DNA of 15,202 nt from Pseudomonadaceae bacterium UBA5811 (lineage in GTDB: Bacteria > Pseudomonadota > Gammaproteobacteria > Pseudomonadales > Pseudomonadaceae): NCBI GenBank assembly GCA_002417905.1, contig DIDB01000065.1, positions 1-15,202 of the forward strand. The letters run 5' to 3'. Each line of letters opens with the position of its first letter. Within the stretch, counting starts at the first letter, position 1. Below the pieces are notes generated by a model. The model was not told where the DNA came from, ran no database searches, and saw only the letters and a program-made list of their open reading frames with translations. The translations under genes were made by a program, and so were the position numbers. Positions 1 to 7,973 of the stretch are shown piece after piece.

Positions 1-2859
1 CACCCGCGTGGGCGCCTCCCCCCGGGGCCGGCCCGGCTCCTCAAGGGGCAGGATGTGCCGGCCCTCGATCCGGCCGCTGCCCGGCGGCCAGACCGGGCGT
101 ACTCCCAGCAGGGCCAGCGCCTGGGCAATGTCGTCGCCTCCGGTGCGCATGGTGGCGGTGCCCCAGACCGACAGGCCCAGCTGGCGCAGGTAGTCGCCGT
201 GATCTTGCAGGTGACGTTCCAGCAGCCGGTCGGCGGCCTGGACGCCAATCCGCCAGGCGGTCGGCGTTGGCAGGTTGCGTACATCGACGCTGAAAAAATT
301 GCGGCCGGTCGGCAGCACATCCAGCCGGCCACGGCTGGGTGCGCCGCTGGGTCCGGGCGGAATGAAGCGTCCGGCCAGGGCCCGCAGCAGGCCCTGCATT
401 TCAGCCGGGCCACACTGGTCCAGCAGCGGGGCCAGCTGCAGGCGGAGACCTTCCAGCACCGGCTGCGAAGCCGGGCCGGGGGCCGGCCCGCCACCGGCCA
501 GCTGCTGTTCGATCAGTTGCAGGGCATACAGCTCCAGCCGTTCCCGGGTATCGCCCCGGGTGCGCCAGGCGGCCGGGCTGAGGGCTTGCAGGCGTTCTGG
601 CCGGTCGCCCTGCCAGGGGCTGGCCAGCTCGCCATCCAGCGGATCAAAGCCGGGCAGCAGGTCGGCCGCCAGTGCCCGCAGCAGGCTGGCATTGGCCCCC
701 TGGCCGTCCCCCCGGGGAATCCGTACCAGCGCCAGCAGGGTGTCCCGGCGCAGCGGGCCGGCCGGCGACTGGCCGAAGGTGTGCAGGCCGTCGCGGATCT
801 GGGATTCCTTGAGGTCACACAGGTAGGCATCCAGCCGGGGCAGCCAGCTGTCCGGATCATCGTTCAGCTGCAGGCCCAGCTCGTGGTCAAGGCTGGCCTG
901 CTGCACCTGCTGGCGGATTTCCCCGCGCAGTTCGACGGCCCGGCGCAGGTCAAGCTGGCAGGCCTCGTAGTATTCGTCGGCCAGCCGCTCCAGGTCGCGC
1001 AGCGGGCCGTAGCTTTCGGCCCGGGTCAGCGGTGGCATCAGGTGATCAATGATTACGGCCTGGCTGCGCCGCTTGGCCTGGGCACCCTCGCCGGGGTCAT
1101 TGACGATAAAGGGATAGATATTGGGCAACGGGCCGAGCAGGGCGGCAGGCCAGCAGGCGGCTGACAGGCCGGTGCTCTTGCCGGGCAACCATTCCAGGTT
1201 GCCATGCTTGCCCAGGTGGATCACCGCATCGGCGGCATAGGCCTGGCGCAGCCAGCCGTAAAAAGCCAGATAGCCATGAGGTGGCACCAGATCCGGATCG
1301 TGGTAGACCGCCGCCGGATCGACATGGAAGCCCCGGGCCGGCTGGATGCCAACAAAAGTCAGGCCATAGCGCAGGCCGGCCACCATCAGCCGGCCCGACC
1401 GGTACAGCGGGTCCTGCTGCGGGGGGCCCCAGCGTTCCAGTACGGCCTGCTGGCAGCATTCCGGAAGGCTGTGGAAAAACGCATGGTAATCGTCCAGTCC
1501 CAGGCTCTGGGCACAGGGCCGGCAGTCCTGGCCGGCGGGGTCGTTGGTCACCTGGCCAAGCAGCTGCCGGATCAGTGCGGTCCCGCTGTCCGGCAGGCCG
1601 CTGACCGGATAGCCTGTCGCCTGCAGGGCCTGAAGGATGTGCAGGGCCGCCGCCGGGGTATCCAGGCCCACGCCATTCCCGATCCGGCCATCGCGGGTCG
1701 GGTAGTTGGCAAGCACCAGCGCCACCCGCTTGCTGGCGGGGGGCTTGCTGGCCAGCTGGCACCAGCGCCAGGCCAGTCCGGCCACAAAGTCCATGCCTGG
1801 CGGGTGGGGCCGGTAGCAGACCACATCGCTCTGGCTGCGCTCGCTGCGCCAGGCGAGGTCCTTGAAGCTGATGGGCCGGGTGATGATCCGCCCGTCCAGT
1901 TCCGGCAGGACGATATGCATGGCCAGATCCCGGCTGCCCAGCCCCTGGGGACTGGCCTGCCACTGGGCTTCGCTGTCCAGGGCACAGAGGGCCTGGAGAA
2001 CCGGAATATCCGCCCGGAAAGGCCGCTGGCCCGGCTGCTCCGGGCTGGACTGGGCAAAGCCGGTGGTGTTGATGATGACCTGCGCCCCGGCTGCCTCCAG
2101 CCAGTCATTGACTTGGGCCAGGCTGTCGGCCTCTTTCAGGCTGCTGACCGCGATGGGCAGCGGGTTCAGGCCTTGGGCCTGCAATCGCTGGCAGAAGTGG
2201 TCAATAAAGCCGGTGTTGGCAGCCTGCAGGTGGGTGCGATAGAACAGCAGGGCGGCTACTGGCCAGCCCGGTTGCCAGTGGGACTGCCAGTGGGCCAGCC
2301 CGGATTCGCCCCGGCCAGGCTGGTAGATCAGGGCACGGGGCAGGGCGCGGGGGGGCTGCCAGGGTTCGCTGCGGCCCAGCCAGCGGCTGCCCAGAAAGGC
2401 AAACAGCTGGCGGGCATTGCCGGCTCCGCCCTGGCGCAGGTATTGCCAGAGCTGTTCGCTGTCAGCGGAGCTGACCGTGCCCAGGGCCGTCAGCTCCGGA
2501 TCAGGCCGGTCGTCGCCGGGCACCAGGATCAGGGTCAGGCCCTGACGGGCCAGCGCCACCAGCCGCTCGATACCGTAGCGCCAGTAGCTGACACCACCAT
2601 GCACCGAAACCAGCACGACCCGGGCATGCTGCAGTACCTGCTCCACATAGCGGTCCACCGAGGCATGGTTGGCCAGCTGCGCCGGGCTGGCCAGCCGCAG
2701 GCCGGGATAATCGGCCGGCAGCTGGCGGGCTACCTCGGCCAGCAGGGACAGGTGGGAGTCACCGGTACAGAGGATGACCAGTTCTGCCGGGGTCTGGCCC
2801 AGATCGGCAATGCTGTCCGGGGGCAGGCGGACGCCCGGGTGGGTGCGCGGCAGGTGCAT
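1..2859 (-). CDS. cobN: Cobaltochelatase large subunit CobN (3' end beyond window)
   Basis: Large subunit of the ATP-dependent cobaltochelatase (CobNST type), which inserts cobalt into hydrogenobyrinic acid a,c-diamide in the aerobic B12 pathway; cytoplasmic. The window holds the first 953 residues, open to the left edge; the family is usually about 1,250-1,400 residues, so the C-terminal part is missing. Seen: an N-terminus of the CobN type (MHLPRT..., then DLGQTPAELVIL), HGGVSYWRYG near residue 90, and the family hallmark HLGKHGNLEWLPGK near residues 547-560, followed by PNIYPFIVNDPGEGAQAKRR and HLMPPLTRAESYG. The ATG at 2859 lies 4 bases after the cobW stop, so the two are almost certainly co-transcribed and translationally coupled, under the riboswitch upstream of cobW. 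Magnesium chelatase BchH/ChlH is related, but the neighbouring cob genes and riboswitch decide for CobN. Confidence 0.96.
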   Translation of the reverse strand, partial: MHLPRTHPGVRLPPDSIADLGQTPAELVILCTGDSHLSLLAEVARQLPADYPGLRLASPAQLANHASVDRYVEQVLQHARVVLVSVHGGVSYWRYGIERLVALARQGLTLILVPGDDRPDPELTALGTVSSADSEQLWQYLRQGGAGNARQLFAFLGSRWLGRSEPWQPPRALPRALIYQPGRGESGLAHWQSHWQPGWPVAALLFYRTHLQAANTGFIDHFCQRLQAQGLNPLPIAVSSLKEADSLAQVNDWLEAAGAQVIINTTGFAQSSPEQPGQRPFRADIPVLQALCALDSEAQWQASPQGLGSRDLAMHIVLPELDGRIITRPISFKDLAWRSERSQSDVVCYRPHPPGMDFVAGLAWRWCQLASKPPASKRVALVLANYPTRDGRIGNGVGLDTPAAALHILQALQATGYPVSGLPDSGTALIRQLLGQVTNDPAGQDCRPCAQSLGLDDYHAFFHSLPECCQQAVLERWGPPQQDPLYRSGRLMVAGLRYGLTFVGIQPARGFHVDPAAVYHDPDLVPPHGYLAFYGWLRQAYAADAVIHLGKHGNLEWLPGKSTGLSAACWPAALLGPLPNIYPFIVNDPGEGAQAKRRSQAVIIDHLMPPLTRAESYGPLRDLERLADEYYEACQLDLRRAVELRGEIRQQVQQASLDHELGLQLNDDPDSWLPRLDAYLCDLKESQIRDGLHTFGQSPAGPLRRDTLLALVRIPRGDGQGANASLLRALAADLLPGFDPLDGELASPWQGDRPERLQALSPAAWRTRGDTRERLELYALQLIEQQLAGGGPAPGPASQPVLEGLRLQLAPLLDQCGPAEMQGLLRALAGRFIPPGPSGAPSRGRLDVLPTGRNFFSVDVRNLPTPTAWRIGVQAADRLLERHLQDHGDYLRQLGLSVWGTATMRTGGDDIAQALALLGVRPVWPPGSGRIEGRHILPLEEPGRPRGEAPTRV

Positions 2860-2863
2860 GGGC

Positions 2864-3922
2864 TCAGGCCAGTGCAGCCAGCAGTTCGTGGCGGATGGCC
2901 GGCTGGTCCAGCTGCTGGCCAATGATCACCAGCCGGGTTTCCCGGGGTTCGCCCGGCTGCCAGGGCCGGTCGAAATGCCGGTCAAAGCGCTGGCCAACGC
3001 CTTGGAGCAGCAGGCGCAGCGGTTTGCCGGGCACGGCGGCAAAGCCCTTGATCCGCAGGACGGGATGCCGGCTGACCAGGGTCTGCAGGGCCGCCAGCAG
3101 CTGCTCTTCCGGGACTTCCGGCAGGCTCAGGTCAAAGGCGCTGAAGGCGTCATGGTCGTGATCGTGGCCATCGTCGTGATCGTGATGGGCGGGGCGGCTG
3201 TCAATATGGGCTTCGCTAGCGCAGTTCAGGCCCAGCAGCACTTCCAGCGGCAGGCCGCTGTCGTGGCATTCCAGCACCTTGACGGCCGGGGGCAGCTCTT
3301 CGGCCACGCTCTGGCGCACCCCGGCCAGTCGGGCCGGGGGGAGCAGGCCGGCCTTGTTCAGGATGACCAGATCCGCACTGGCCAGCTGGTCGGCGAACAG
3401 TTCGTGCAGCGGCGATTCATGGTCAAGGTTCGGGTCCTGGCGGCGCTGGGCGTCTACCTGTTCCGGAAAGGCGGCAAAGGTTCCGGCCGCTACTGCCGGG
3501 CTGTCCACCACCGTAATGACCGCATCCACCGTGCAGGCCGTGCGGATTTCCGGCCAGTTGAAGGCCTGTACCAGCGGTTTGGGCAGGGCCAGCCCGCTGG
3601 TTTCGATCAGGATGTGGTCAAGATCGGCCCGGCGTTTGACCAGCGCCTGCATGACCGGAAAAAATTCTTCCTGGACGGTACAGCACAGGCAGCCGTTGGC
3701 CAGCTCGAACAGCTGGCCGGGGCCGGCTTCGTCCCCTTCTGCACAGCCGATCTGGCACTGGCGCAGCAGTTCGCCATCGATGCCCAGCTCGCCGAACTCA
3801 TTGACGATAACCGCAAGCCGCCGGCCATGGGCCTGGCCGAGGATCTGCCGCAGCAGGGTGGTTTTCCCGGCACCGAGAAAGCCGGTAATAATGGTCACGG
3901 GGAGTTTGGCGAGTGATTTCAT
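2864..3922 (-). CDS. cobW: CobW, GTPase of the cobalamin locus (metallochaperone family)
   Basis: COG0523/CobW GTPase, 352 residues, thought to deliver cobalt to the B12 chelatase. Seen: Walker A GFLGAGKTT (residues 14-22), ETSG (107-110), the metal-binding CxCC motif in NGCLCC (Cys78, Cys80, Cys81), a guanine-specificity-like ILNKAGL (187-193), a His/Asp-rich linker at about 246-258 (HHDHDDGHDHDHD) and a C-terminal CobW_C-like domain. The start is set at ATG 3922 because MKSLAKLPVTIITGF is the family N-terminus. An in-frame ATG at 3991 would add 23 Pro/Arg/Ala-rich residues falling in the leader. An AGGT-type Shine-Dalgarno lies 6 bases before ATG 3922. It is the first gene after the cobalamin riboswitch and is followed immediately by cobN. 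Zinc-type COG0523 paralogues (YeiR, ZigA) are the alternative, but position favours CobW proper. Confidence 0.95.
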   Translation of the reverse strand: MKSLAKLPVTIITGFLGAGKTTLLRQILGQAHGRRLAVIVNEFGELGIDGELLRQCQIGCAEGDEAGPGQLFELANGCLCCTVQEEFFPVMQALVKRRADLDHILIETSGLALPKPLVQAFNWPEIRTACTVDAVITVVDSPAVAAGTFAAFPEQVDAQRRQDPNLDHESPLHELFADQLASADLVILNKAGLLPPARLAGVRQSVAEELPPAVKVLECHDSGLPLEVLLGLNCASEAHIDSRPAHHDHDDGHDHDHDAFSAFDLSLPEVPEEQLLAALQTLVSRHPVLRIKGFAAVPGKPLRLLLQGVGQRFDRHFDRPWQPGEPRETRLVIIGQQLDQPAIRHELLAALA

Positions 3923-4026
3923 GGCGGACCTGCAGGGCTGGGCCGGGCAGCGGGCAGGCGGCTGCCGGCCGGCCTGGGGCCAGCCGGGCACCGCCGGAAC
4001 ACCCCGTCCGGCTGTCGGTTGTCGGG

Positions 4027-4185
4027 CGAGGCAGGTTTCCTGGCTTCGCGGTTTGTGCCTTGTGCTGTGCCCCGGGCCTTCCCGCAGGATGCAGTGGCCA
4101 GTCGGGGTGCAAACCGTTCACAGTTGCGGGGGCAGCCACGCTGCGGGCGTGTTCCCTTTTAACTTCGCGCGGGCGAAGCACCTCG
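4027..4185 (-). promoter_or_regulatory. Cobalamin (AdoCbl-type) riboswitch upstream of cobW-cobN
   Basis: Read on the minus strand, this leader carries the conserved cobalamin-aptamer blocks in order: GGTGCTTCGCCCG..., AAAAGGGAA, GCTGCCCCCGCAACTGT, the B12 box GGCCACTGC, GCGGGAAGGC and GAAGCCAGGAAACCTGCC. P1 can close between CGAGG (4185-4181) and CCTCG (4031-4027), the same geometry as in the E. coli btuB leader. About 100 bases separate P1 from the cobW ATG. They are GC-rich and hold short hairpins (for instance GCCGGA...TCCGGC), but no stem followed by a U-run, so control of translation or Rho-dependent termination is more likely than intrinsic termination. B12 binding is expected to repress cobW and cobN. 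Confidence 0.94.
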
Positions 4186-4193
4186 GTGGCGCA

Positions 4194-4222
4194 AGGCTAC
4201 GCAGTGGACGGAGTCGGGTCAA
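4194..4222 (-). promoter_or_regulatory. Candidate sigma-70 promoter for the riboswitch-cobW-cobN transcript
   Basis: Minus strand: -35 TTGACC at 4222-4217, a 17-base spacer, then -10 TAGCCT at 4199-4194. The -35 is strong and the -10 weak (3 of 6). Its predicted start, near 4187, falls just before the first strand of riboswitch P1, which supports the assignment. The element lies only 25 bases from the divergent cobE start. Confidence 0.55.
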
Positions 4223-4246
4223 TGCGGGGCATGACAGGAGCACAGG

Positions 4247-4675
4247 ATGAACGACAGGGGTAACGGGCCGGTGTATGTGGCCGGGCTGGGCTGCCGGCGG
4301 GGCTGTCCGGCCAGCGCCCTGCTGGCTGTCTTGCAGGAGGGGCTGGCCCGGGCCGGCGTGCCGCTGGCGGCGCTGACCGCGCTGGCCAGTGTGGCGCACA
4401 AGCGTGATGAGCCGGGGCTATGGCAGCTGGCCCGGCAGCTGGAGCGGCCGCTGGTGTTTTTTCCACCCCCGGCGCTGCAGGTCTGGCAGTCACAACTGAC
4501 CCGGCATTCCGCCCGGGTGCAGCAGATAACCGGGGTGCCGGGGGTGGCCGAGGCGGCGGCCCTGGCGCTAGCCGCACGGCTGGCCGGGGCAGTGCCAGGC
4601 CTGCGGCTGGGCAAATACAGCCATGCTGCGGCCAGCATGGCGCTGGCTGAGGCATGGCCCGAGGAGGCAGCGTGA
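4247..4675 (+). CDS. cobE: CobE / CbiG C-terminal domain protein of cobalamin biosynthesis
   Basis: A 142-residue stand-alone CobE/CbiG_C-domain protein. In CbiG this domain is the C-terminal part of the enzyme that opens the precorrin/cobalt-precorrin-5 lactone; in aerobic producers the free-standing CobE has a less defined role in the pathway. Seen: [12 protein letters not shown] at the N-terminus, [14 protein letters not shown] in the middle, and [11 protein letters not shown] followed by [13 protein letters not shown], all typical of the family. Length agrees with CobE and not with full CbiG. ATG 4247 has an AGGAG Shine-Dalgarno six bases upstream. The gene overlaps cobM as GTGA, so the pair form an operon divergent from cobW-cobN. 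Its promoter must lie in the short region shared with the cobW promoter or in DNA antisense to the riboswitch; I could not identify it. Confidence 0.9.
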   Translation: MNDRGNGPVYVAGLGCRRGCPASALLAVLQEGLARAGVPLAALTALASVAHKRDEPGLWQLARQLERPLVFFPPPALQVWQSQLTRHSARVQQITGVPGVAEAAALALAARLAGAVPGLRLGKYSHAAASMALAEAWPEEAA

Positions 4676-5415
4676 CGGTTTATTTTATTGGCGCCGGGCC
4701 GGGTGATCCGGACCTGATTACCGTAAAGGGTCAGCGGCTGATCCGGCGTTGTCCGGTGATTCTCTATGCCGGCTCGCTGGTTCCGGAGGCCGTGCTGGCC
4801 GGGCACTGTGCGGAGCAGGTGGTCAATACGGCCCCGCTGGCGCTGGAGCAGATCATCACCCTGCTGCAACAGGCCCACCAGCGGGGCCAGGATGTGGCCC
4901 GGGTGCATTCTGGCGATCCTTCGCTGTATGGCGCCATTGGTGAGCAGATCCGGTACCTGCGCCTGCTGGGCATTCCGTTCGAGATTGTGCCGGGCGTGAC
5001 GGCCACTGCGGCCTGTGCGGCCCTGCTGGAGGCCGAGCTGACCCTGCCGGGCGTGGCCCAGACCGTCATCCTGACCCGTTATGCCAGCCGCTCGCCCATG
5101 CCGGAAGGCGAGTCGCTGGAGGCGCTGGCCCGGCACCGGGCCACGCTGGCAATCCATCTGGCCGTGCCGCATCTGGCCCGGATTGCGGCCCTGCTGCAGC
5201 CGCATTATGGCGCAGATTGTCCGGTAGCCGTGGTGTACCGGGCCAGCTGGCCGGACCAGCAGGTGGTACGGGGCACCCTGGCGGATATTGTGCCCCGGGT
5301 GGCGGCGCTGGGTGTGCAGCGGACCGCGCTGATCCTGGTGGGCCGGGTGCTGGCGGCGGACGGGGCGCTGTCCCGTCTGTACCAGGCGGAGACCCGGCAT
5401 CTGTTCCGCGAGTAA
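4672..5415 (+). CDS. cobM: Precorrin-4 C(11)-methyltransferase CobM
   Basis: S-adenosylmethionine-dependent tetrapyrrole methylase, 247 residues, that methylates C-11 of precorrin-4 to give precorrin-5; cytoplasmic. Seen: [15 protein letters not shown] (residues 3-17), YAGSLVP (32-38), [14 protein letters not shown] (79-92), [11 protein letters not shown] (104-114) and [13 protein letters not shown] followed by [10 protein letters not shown]. The last stretch is characteristic of CobM/CbiF rather than of CobI, CobJ or CbiL. Start chosen at GTG 4672, overlapping the cobE stop as GTGA, with GAGGAGG just upstream and a family-typical MTVYFIG N-terminus. An in-frame ATG at 4654 would add six residues lying within cobE. 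CbiF (anaerobic) and CobM are orthologous; CobN and CobE in the same locus favour the aerobic name. Confidence 0.95.
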   Translation: MTVYFIGAGPGDPDLITVKGQRLIRRCPVILYAGSLVPEAVLAGHCAEQVVNTAPLALEQIITLLQQAHQRGQDVARVHSGDPSLYGAIGEQIRYLRLLGIPFEIVPGVTATAACAALLEAELTLPGVAQTVILTRYASRSPMPEGESLEALARHRATLAIHLAVPHLARIAALLQPHYGADCPVAVVYRASWPDQQVVRGTLADIVPRVAALGVQRTALILVGRVLAADGALSRLYQAETRHLFRE

Positions 5416-5472
5416 AAAAAACGGGAAACCGGGGTGAGGGACTGGCCGGGCTGTTTCGTGTAACGGATATGA

Positions 5473-5489
5473 CTGCGAATTATTCGCAG
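5473..5489. promoter_or_regulatory. Fur-box-like palindrome upstream of the TonB-dependent receptor
   Basis: CTGCGAAT-T-ATTCGCAG is a perfect 8-1-8 inverted repeat. Its core TGCGAATTATTCGCA matches the 7-1-7 Fur consensus TGATAATNATTATCA at 10 of 14 fixed positions, including the AAT/ATT centre and TG/CA ends. It sits 30 bases before the chosen receptor start, where a repressor would block transcription. Iron-Fur repression is inferred. No cobalamin riboswitch is present in this gap. Confidence 0.65.
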
Positions 5490-5519
5490 AAGAAATCCAG
5501 TCTCTGCACGGAATTGCCC

Positions 5520-7973
5520 ATGAAGTCCTCTGTCCCGCCGTCCCTTGTCCTGCCCCGTCCACTGTTGCTGGCTTCCTGGCTGGTGGCTGGCAGTTGCCTG
5601 GCCCCGCTGGCCCTGGCCCAGCCGGCCAGTAGCGCCCTGCAGCAGTCCCATGATTTTTCCATCAGTGCCGGGCCGTTGCCCGGCGCGCTGGACCGCTTCA
5701 GCCGGATTACCGGCCTGAGTCTGGTCTATACCGGCGACGAGCTGTACGAACTGCAGGTTGCCCCCCTGCAGGGCCGGCATGATGCGGCCACGGCCCTGTC
5801 CCGGCTGCTGGAGGGCTCCGGTTACACCTGGCGGATGCTCGGGCCGTCCACCCTGACCCTGGAGGCCATGCCGGTGCTGGATATGGGAGAGGATGACGGG
5901 GCCGGGCTGCTGAACCTTTCCAGCCTGGTGGTTTCCGCCGAGCATGCCGGCCAGAGCCGGATTGGCAGTTACCAGCCCTCACCCCGGGCTTCCATCATGC
6001 GCAGCAATACACTGGTGCTGGACATTCCGCAGACCATCAACAGCGTCCCGGCCCAGGTATTGCGCGACCAGCGGCCCCGCAATCTGGATGATGCCCTGAA
6101 CAATGTCAGCGGTATCACCCAGGCCAATACCCTGGGGGGAACCCAGGATGCGGTCATGAAGCGGGGGTTTGGGGATAACCGGGATGGTTCAATCATGCGG
6201 GATGGCATGACCTCGGTACTGGGCCGCAACCTGACGGCCAGCGTGGATCATGTGGAGGTGCTGAAAGGACCGGCCAGCCTGCTGTATGGCATCCAGGATC
6301 CGGGGGGGGTGGTCAATCTGGTGGACAAGAAGCCGCAGCCGACGGCCGCGCATTCGCTGGGCGTACGGGGCATGAGCTACGCCCATGCCCGGCGCGGCGG
6401 TGGTACTACCCTGGATACCACCGGGCCGCTGGGCAATTCCGGACTGGCCTACCGGCTGGTGGTGGATTATGAGGATGAGGATTACTGGCGCAACTTTGGT
6501 ACCACCCGGCAAACGGTGGTCAGTCCCTCGCTGGCTTGGTATGGCGAACGGACCCGGGTAAACCTGAATTACGAGCACCGGGATTTCCGGTATCCCTTTG
6601 ACCGGGGCACGGTGATCAATCCGCTGACCAACCGGCCGCTGAATATCCCCAAAACCCGGCGGCTGGATGAGCGCTTCAACATCACCGACGGGAAATCCGA
6701 CCTGCTGCGCTTCAGCATCGACCAGACCCTGAATGAGCACTGGAAAGGCCAGCTGGCCTACGGCTGGACCCGGGAAACCTATGATGACAACCAGGCGCGG
6801 GTCACTGCGGTCAATGCCACCACCCAGACCCTGACCCGCCGGGTGGATGCTACCCGGGGTGCGGTCAGCAGCGACCATCTGGCCCGGCTCAGCCTGAATG
6901 GTGACTTTGAGCTGCTGGGCCTGCGCCATGAGCTGCTGACCGGTTTTGACTTTGAGCGGCGGCGGATTTTCCGGCGTGACATGATCCGGGGCAGCAGTTC
7001 GACGTTCAGTTATACCGACCCGGATTACGGGCAGATCAGCACCTCTGACCAGGTGGATGATACCCAGAGCCACCAGCTGGACCGGTTGCGCAGTTACTCG
7101 GCCTATCTGCAGGACTCGGCCCACCTGACCGACCACTGGGTTCTGGTACTGGGCACCCGCTGGCAGCACTATAACCAGCTGGCCGGGCGCGGCCGGCCGT
7201 TCCAGGCCAACACCAACCTCAAGGGGCACCGCTGGACCCCGAGGGCCGGGCTGGTTTACAAGATCAATGACCAGATGTCGCTGTATGGCAGCTACACCTA
7301 TTCGTTCAAGCCCAACTCCACCATTTCGCCGCTGGCCAACAACCAGGTGCTGAGTGGCGCCGTGCTGCCCGAGGAAGCCCGCTCTGTGGAAATTGGCGGC
7401 AAGCTGGATATTCCCGGCTGGCTGACGGCCAGTCTGGCGCTTTACGACATTCACAAGCGCAATGTGCTGGTAAGCCAGCTGGACAGCAATGGCGATACCT
7501 ACAGCCGTGCTGCGGGCAAGGTGCGCTCTTACGGGGTGGAGCTGGATGTCAGCGGCCAGCTCAGCCCGCACTGGAGCCTGATTGGCAGCTACGCCTGGAC
7601 CCATGCCCGGGTCACCAGGGACCCTGAACTGAAAGGCAACCGGCTGCAGAACGTGGCCCGCAATACTGGATCACTGTCAGCGGTGCATGATTTCGGGGCC
7701 ATTCTGGGGGCCAGCCAGTTGCGTGCGGGAGCCGGACTGCGCTATGTGGGGCGGCGGGCCGGAGACAGTGACAATTCGTTCAGCCTGCCGGGGTATGCGG
7801 TCAGTGATCTGTTTGCTACTTACGATACCCGGCTGGGCAGCCATGAGCTGGGCCTGCAGCTGAACATCAAAAATCTGTTCGACCGGCGTTATTACGCCTC
7901 CAGTGCCAGCCGCTATTACGTGTCACTGGGCGAGGCCCGGCAGTTTCAGCTGTCGGGCACCCTGGCGTTCTGA
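5520..7973 (+). CDS. TonB-dependent siderophore-type outer-membrane receptor with STN domain
   Basis: Outer-membrane receptor of the TonB-dependent siderophore family (FpvA/FhuE/FoxA-like), 817 residues. Seen: signal peptide ending LAPLALAQ (about residues 1-34); STN domain at about 45-120 (FSISAGPLPGALDRFSRITGLSLVYT ... TALSRLLEGSGYTW); TonB-box-like SSLVVSAE near 133-140; plug at about 160-275 with QTINSVPAQVL, VEVLKGPASLLYGIQDPGGVVNLVDKKP; then a beta-barrel ending in the expected C-terminal Phe (QLSGTLAF). ATG 5520 is chosen because it gives a clean signal peptide; ATG 5469, in frame, abuts the Fur-box palindrome and adds a non-hydrophobic 17 residues. The ribosome-binding site is weak (GGA). 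The STN domain normally signals to a FecR-type anti-sigma factor, yet no such pair adjoins the gene. The ligand is unknown: the Fur box suggests an iron-siderophore; B12 or cobalt uptake is the context-based alternative. Confidence 0.92.
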   Translation: MKSSVPPSLVLPRPLLLASWLVAGSCLAPLALAQPASSALQQSHDFSISAGPLPGALDRFSRITGLSLVYTGDELYELQVAPLQGRHDAATALSRLLEGSGYTWRMLGPSTLTLEAMPVLDMGEDDGAGLLNLSSLVVSAEHAGQSRIGSYQPSPRASIMRSNTLVLDIPQTINSVPAQVLRDQRPRNLDDALNNVSGITQANTLGGTQDAVMKRGFGDNRDGSIMRDGMTSVLGRNLTASVDHVEVLKGPASLLYGIQDPGGVVNLVDKKPQPTAAHSLGVRGMSYAHARRGGGTTLDTTGPLGNSGLAYRLVVDYEDEDYWRNFGTTRQTVVSPSLAWYGERTRVNLNYEHRDFRYPFDRGTVINPLTNRPLNIPKTRRLDERFNITDGKSDLLRFSIDQTLNEHWKGQLAYGWTRETYDDNQARVTAVNATTQTLTRRVDATRGAVSSDHLARLSLNGDFELLGLRHELLTGFDFERRRIFRRDMIRGSSSTFSYTDPDYGQISTSDQVDDTQSHQLDRLRSYSAYLQDSAHLTDHWVLVLGTRWQHYNQLAGRGRPFQANTNLKGHRWTPRAGLVYKINDQMSLYGSYTYSFKPNSTISPLANNQVLSGAVLPEEARSVEIGGKLDIPGWLTASLALYDIHKRNVLVSQLDSNGDTYSRAAGKVRSYGVELDVSGQLSPHWSLIGSYAWTHARVTRDPELKGNRLQNVARNTGSLSAVHDFGAILGASQLRAGAGLRYVGRRAGDSDNSFSLPGYAVSDLFATYDTRLGSHELGLQLNIKNLFDRRYYASSASRYYVSLGEARQFQLSGTLAF

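Noticed and set aside
3177..3190. Repeated GTGATCGTG-like triplets as a tandem repeat
   Set aside because: They are the codons of the His/Asp-rich metal-binding linker of CobW, which is normal for the family.
55..4250. Long plus-strand open frames across cobN and cobW (for example 55-1164, 1204-2925, 2774-3916)
   Set aside because: They are antisense shadows in GC-rich DNA: low-complexity Gln/Gly/Ala/Arg products without family motifs, lying opposite clear CobN and CobW sequence.
5406..5432. Possible terminator after cobM (A8 run followed by CGGGAAACCGG)
   Set aside because: The A-run is on the plus strand and any stem is only three to four base pairs; there is no T-run in the direction of cobM transcription.
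4219..5945. Minus-strand frames opposite cobE, cobM and the receptor start
   Set aside because: Gln/Arg/Gly-rich shadows with no motif, lying opposite well-supported genes.
6189..7604. 471-residue minus-strand frame inside the receptor gene
   Set aside because: No recognisable domain; the plus strand here encodes unmistakable plug and beta-barrel sequence.
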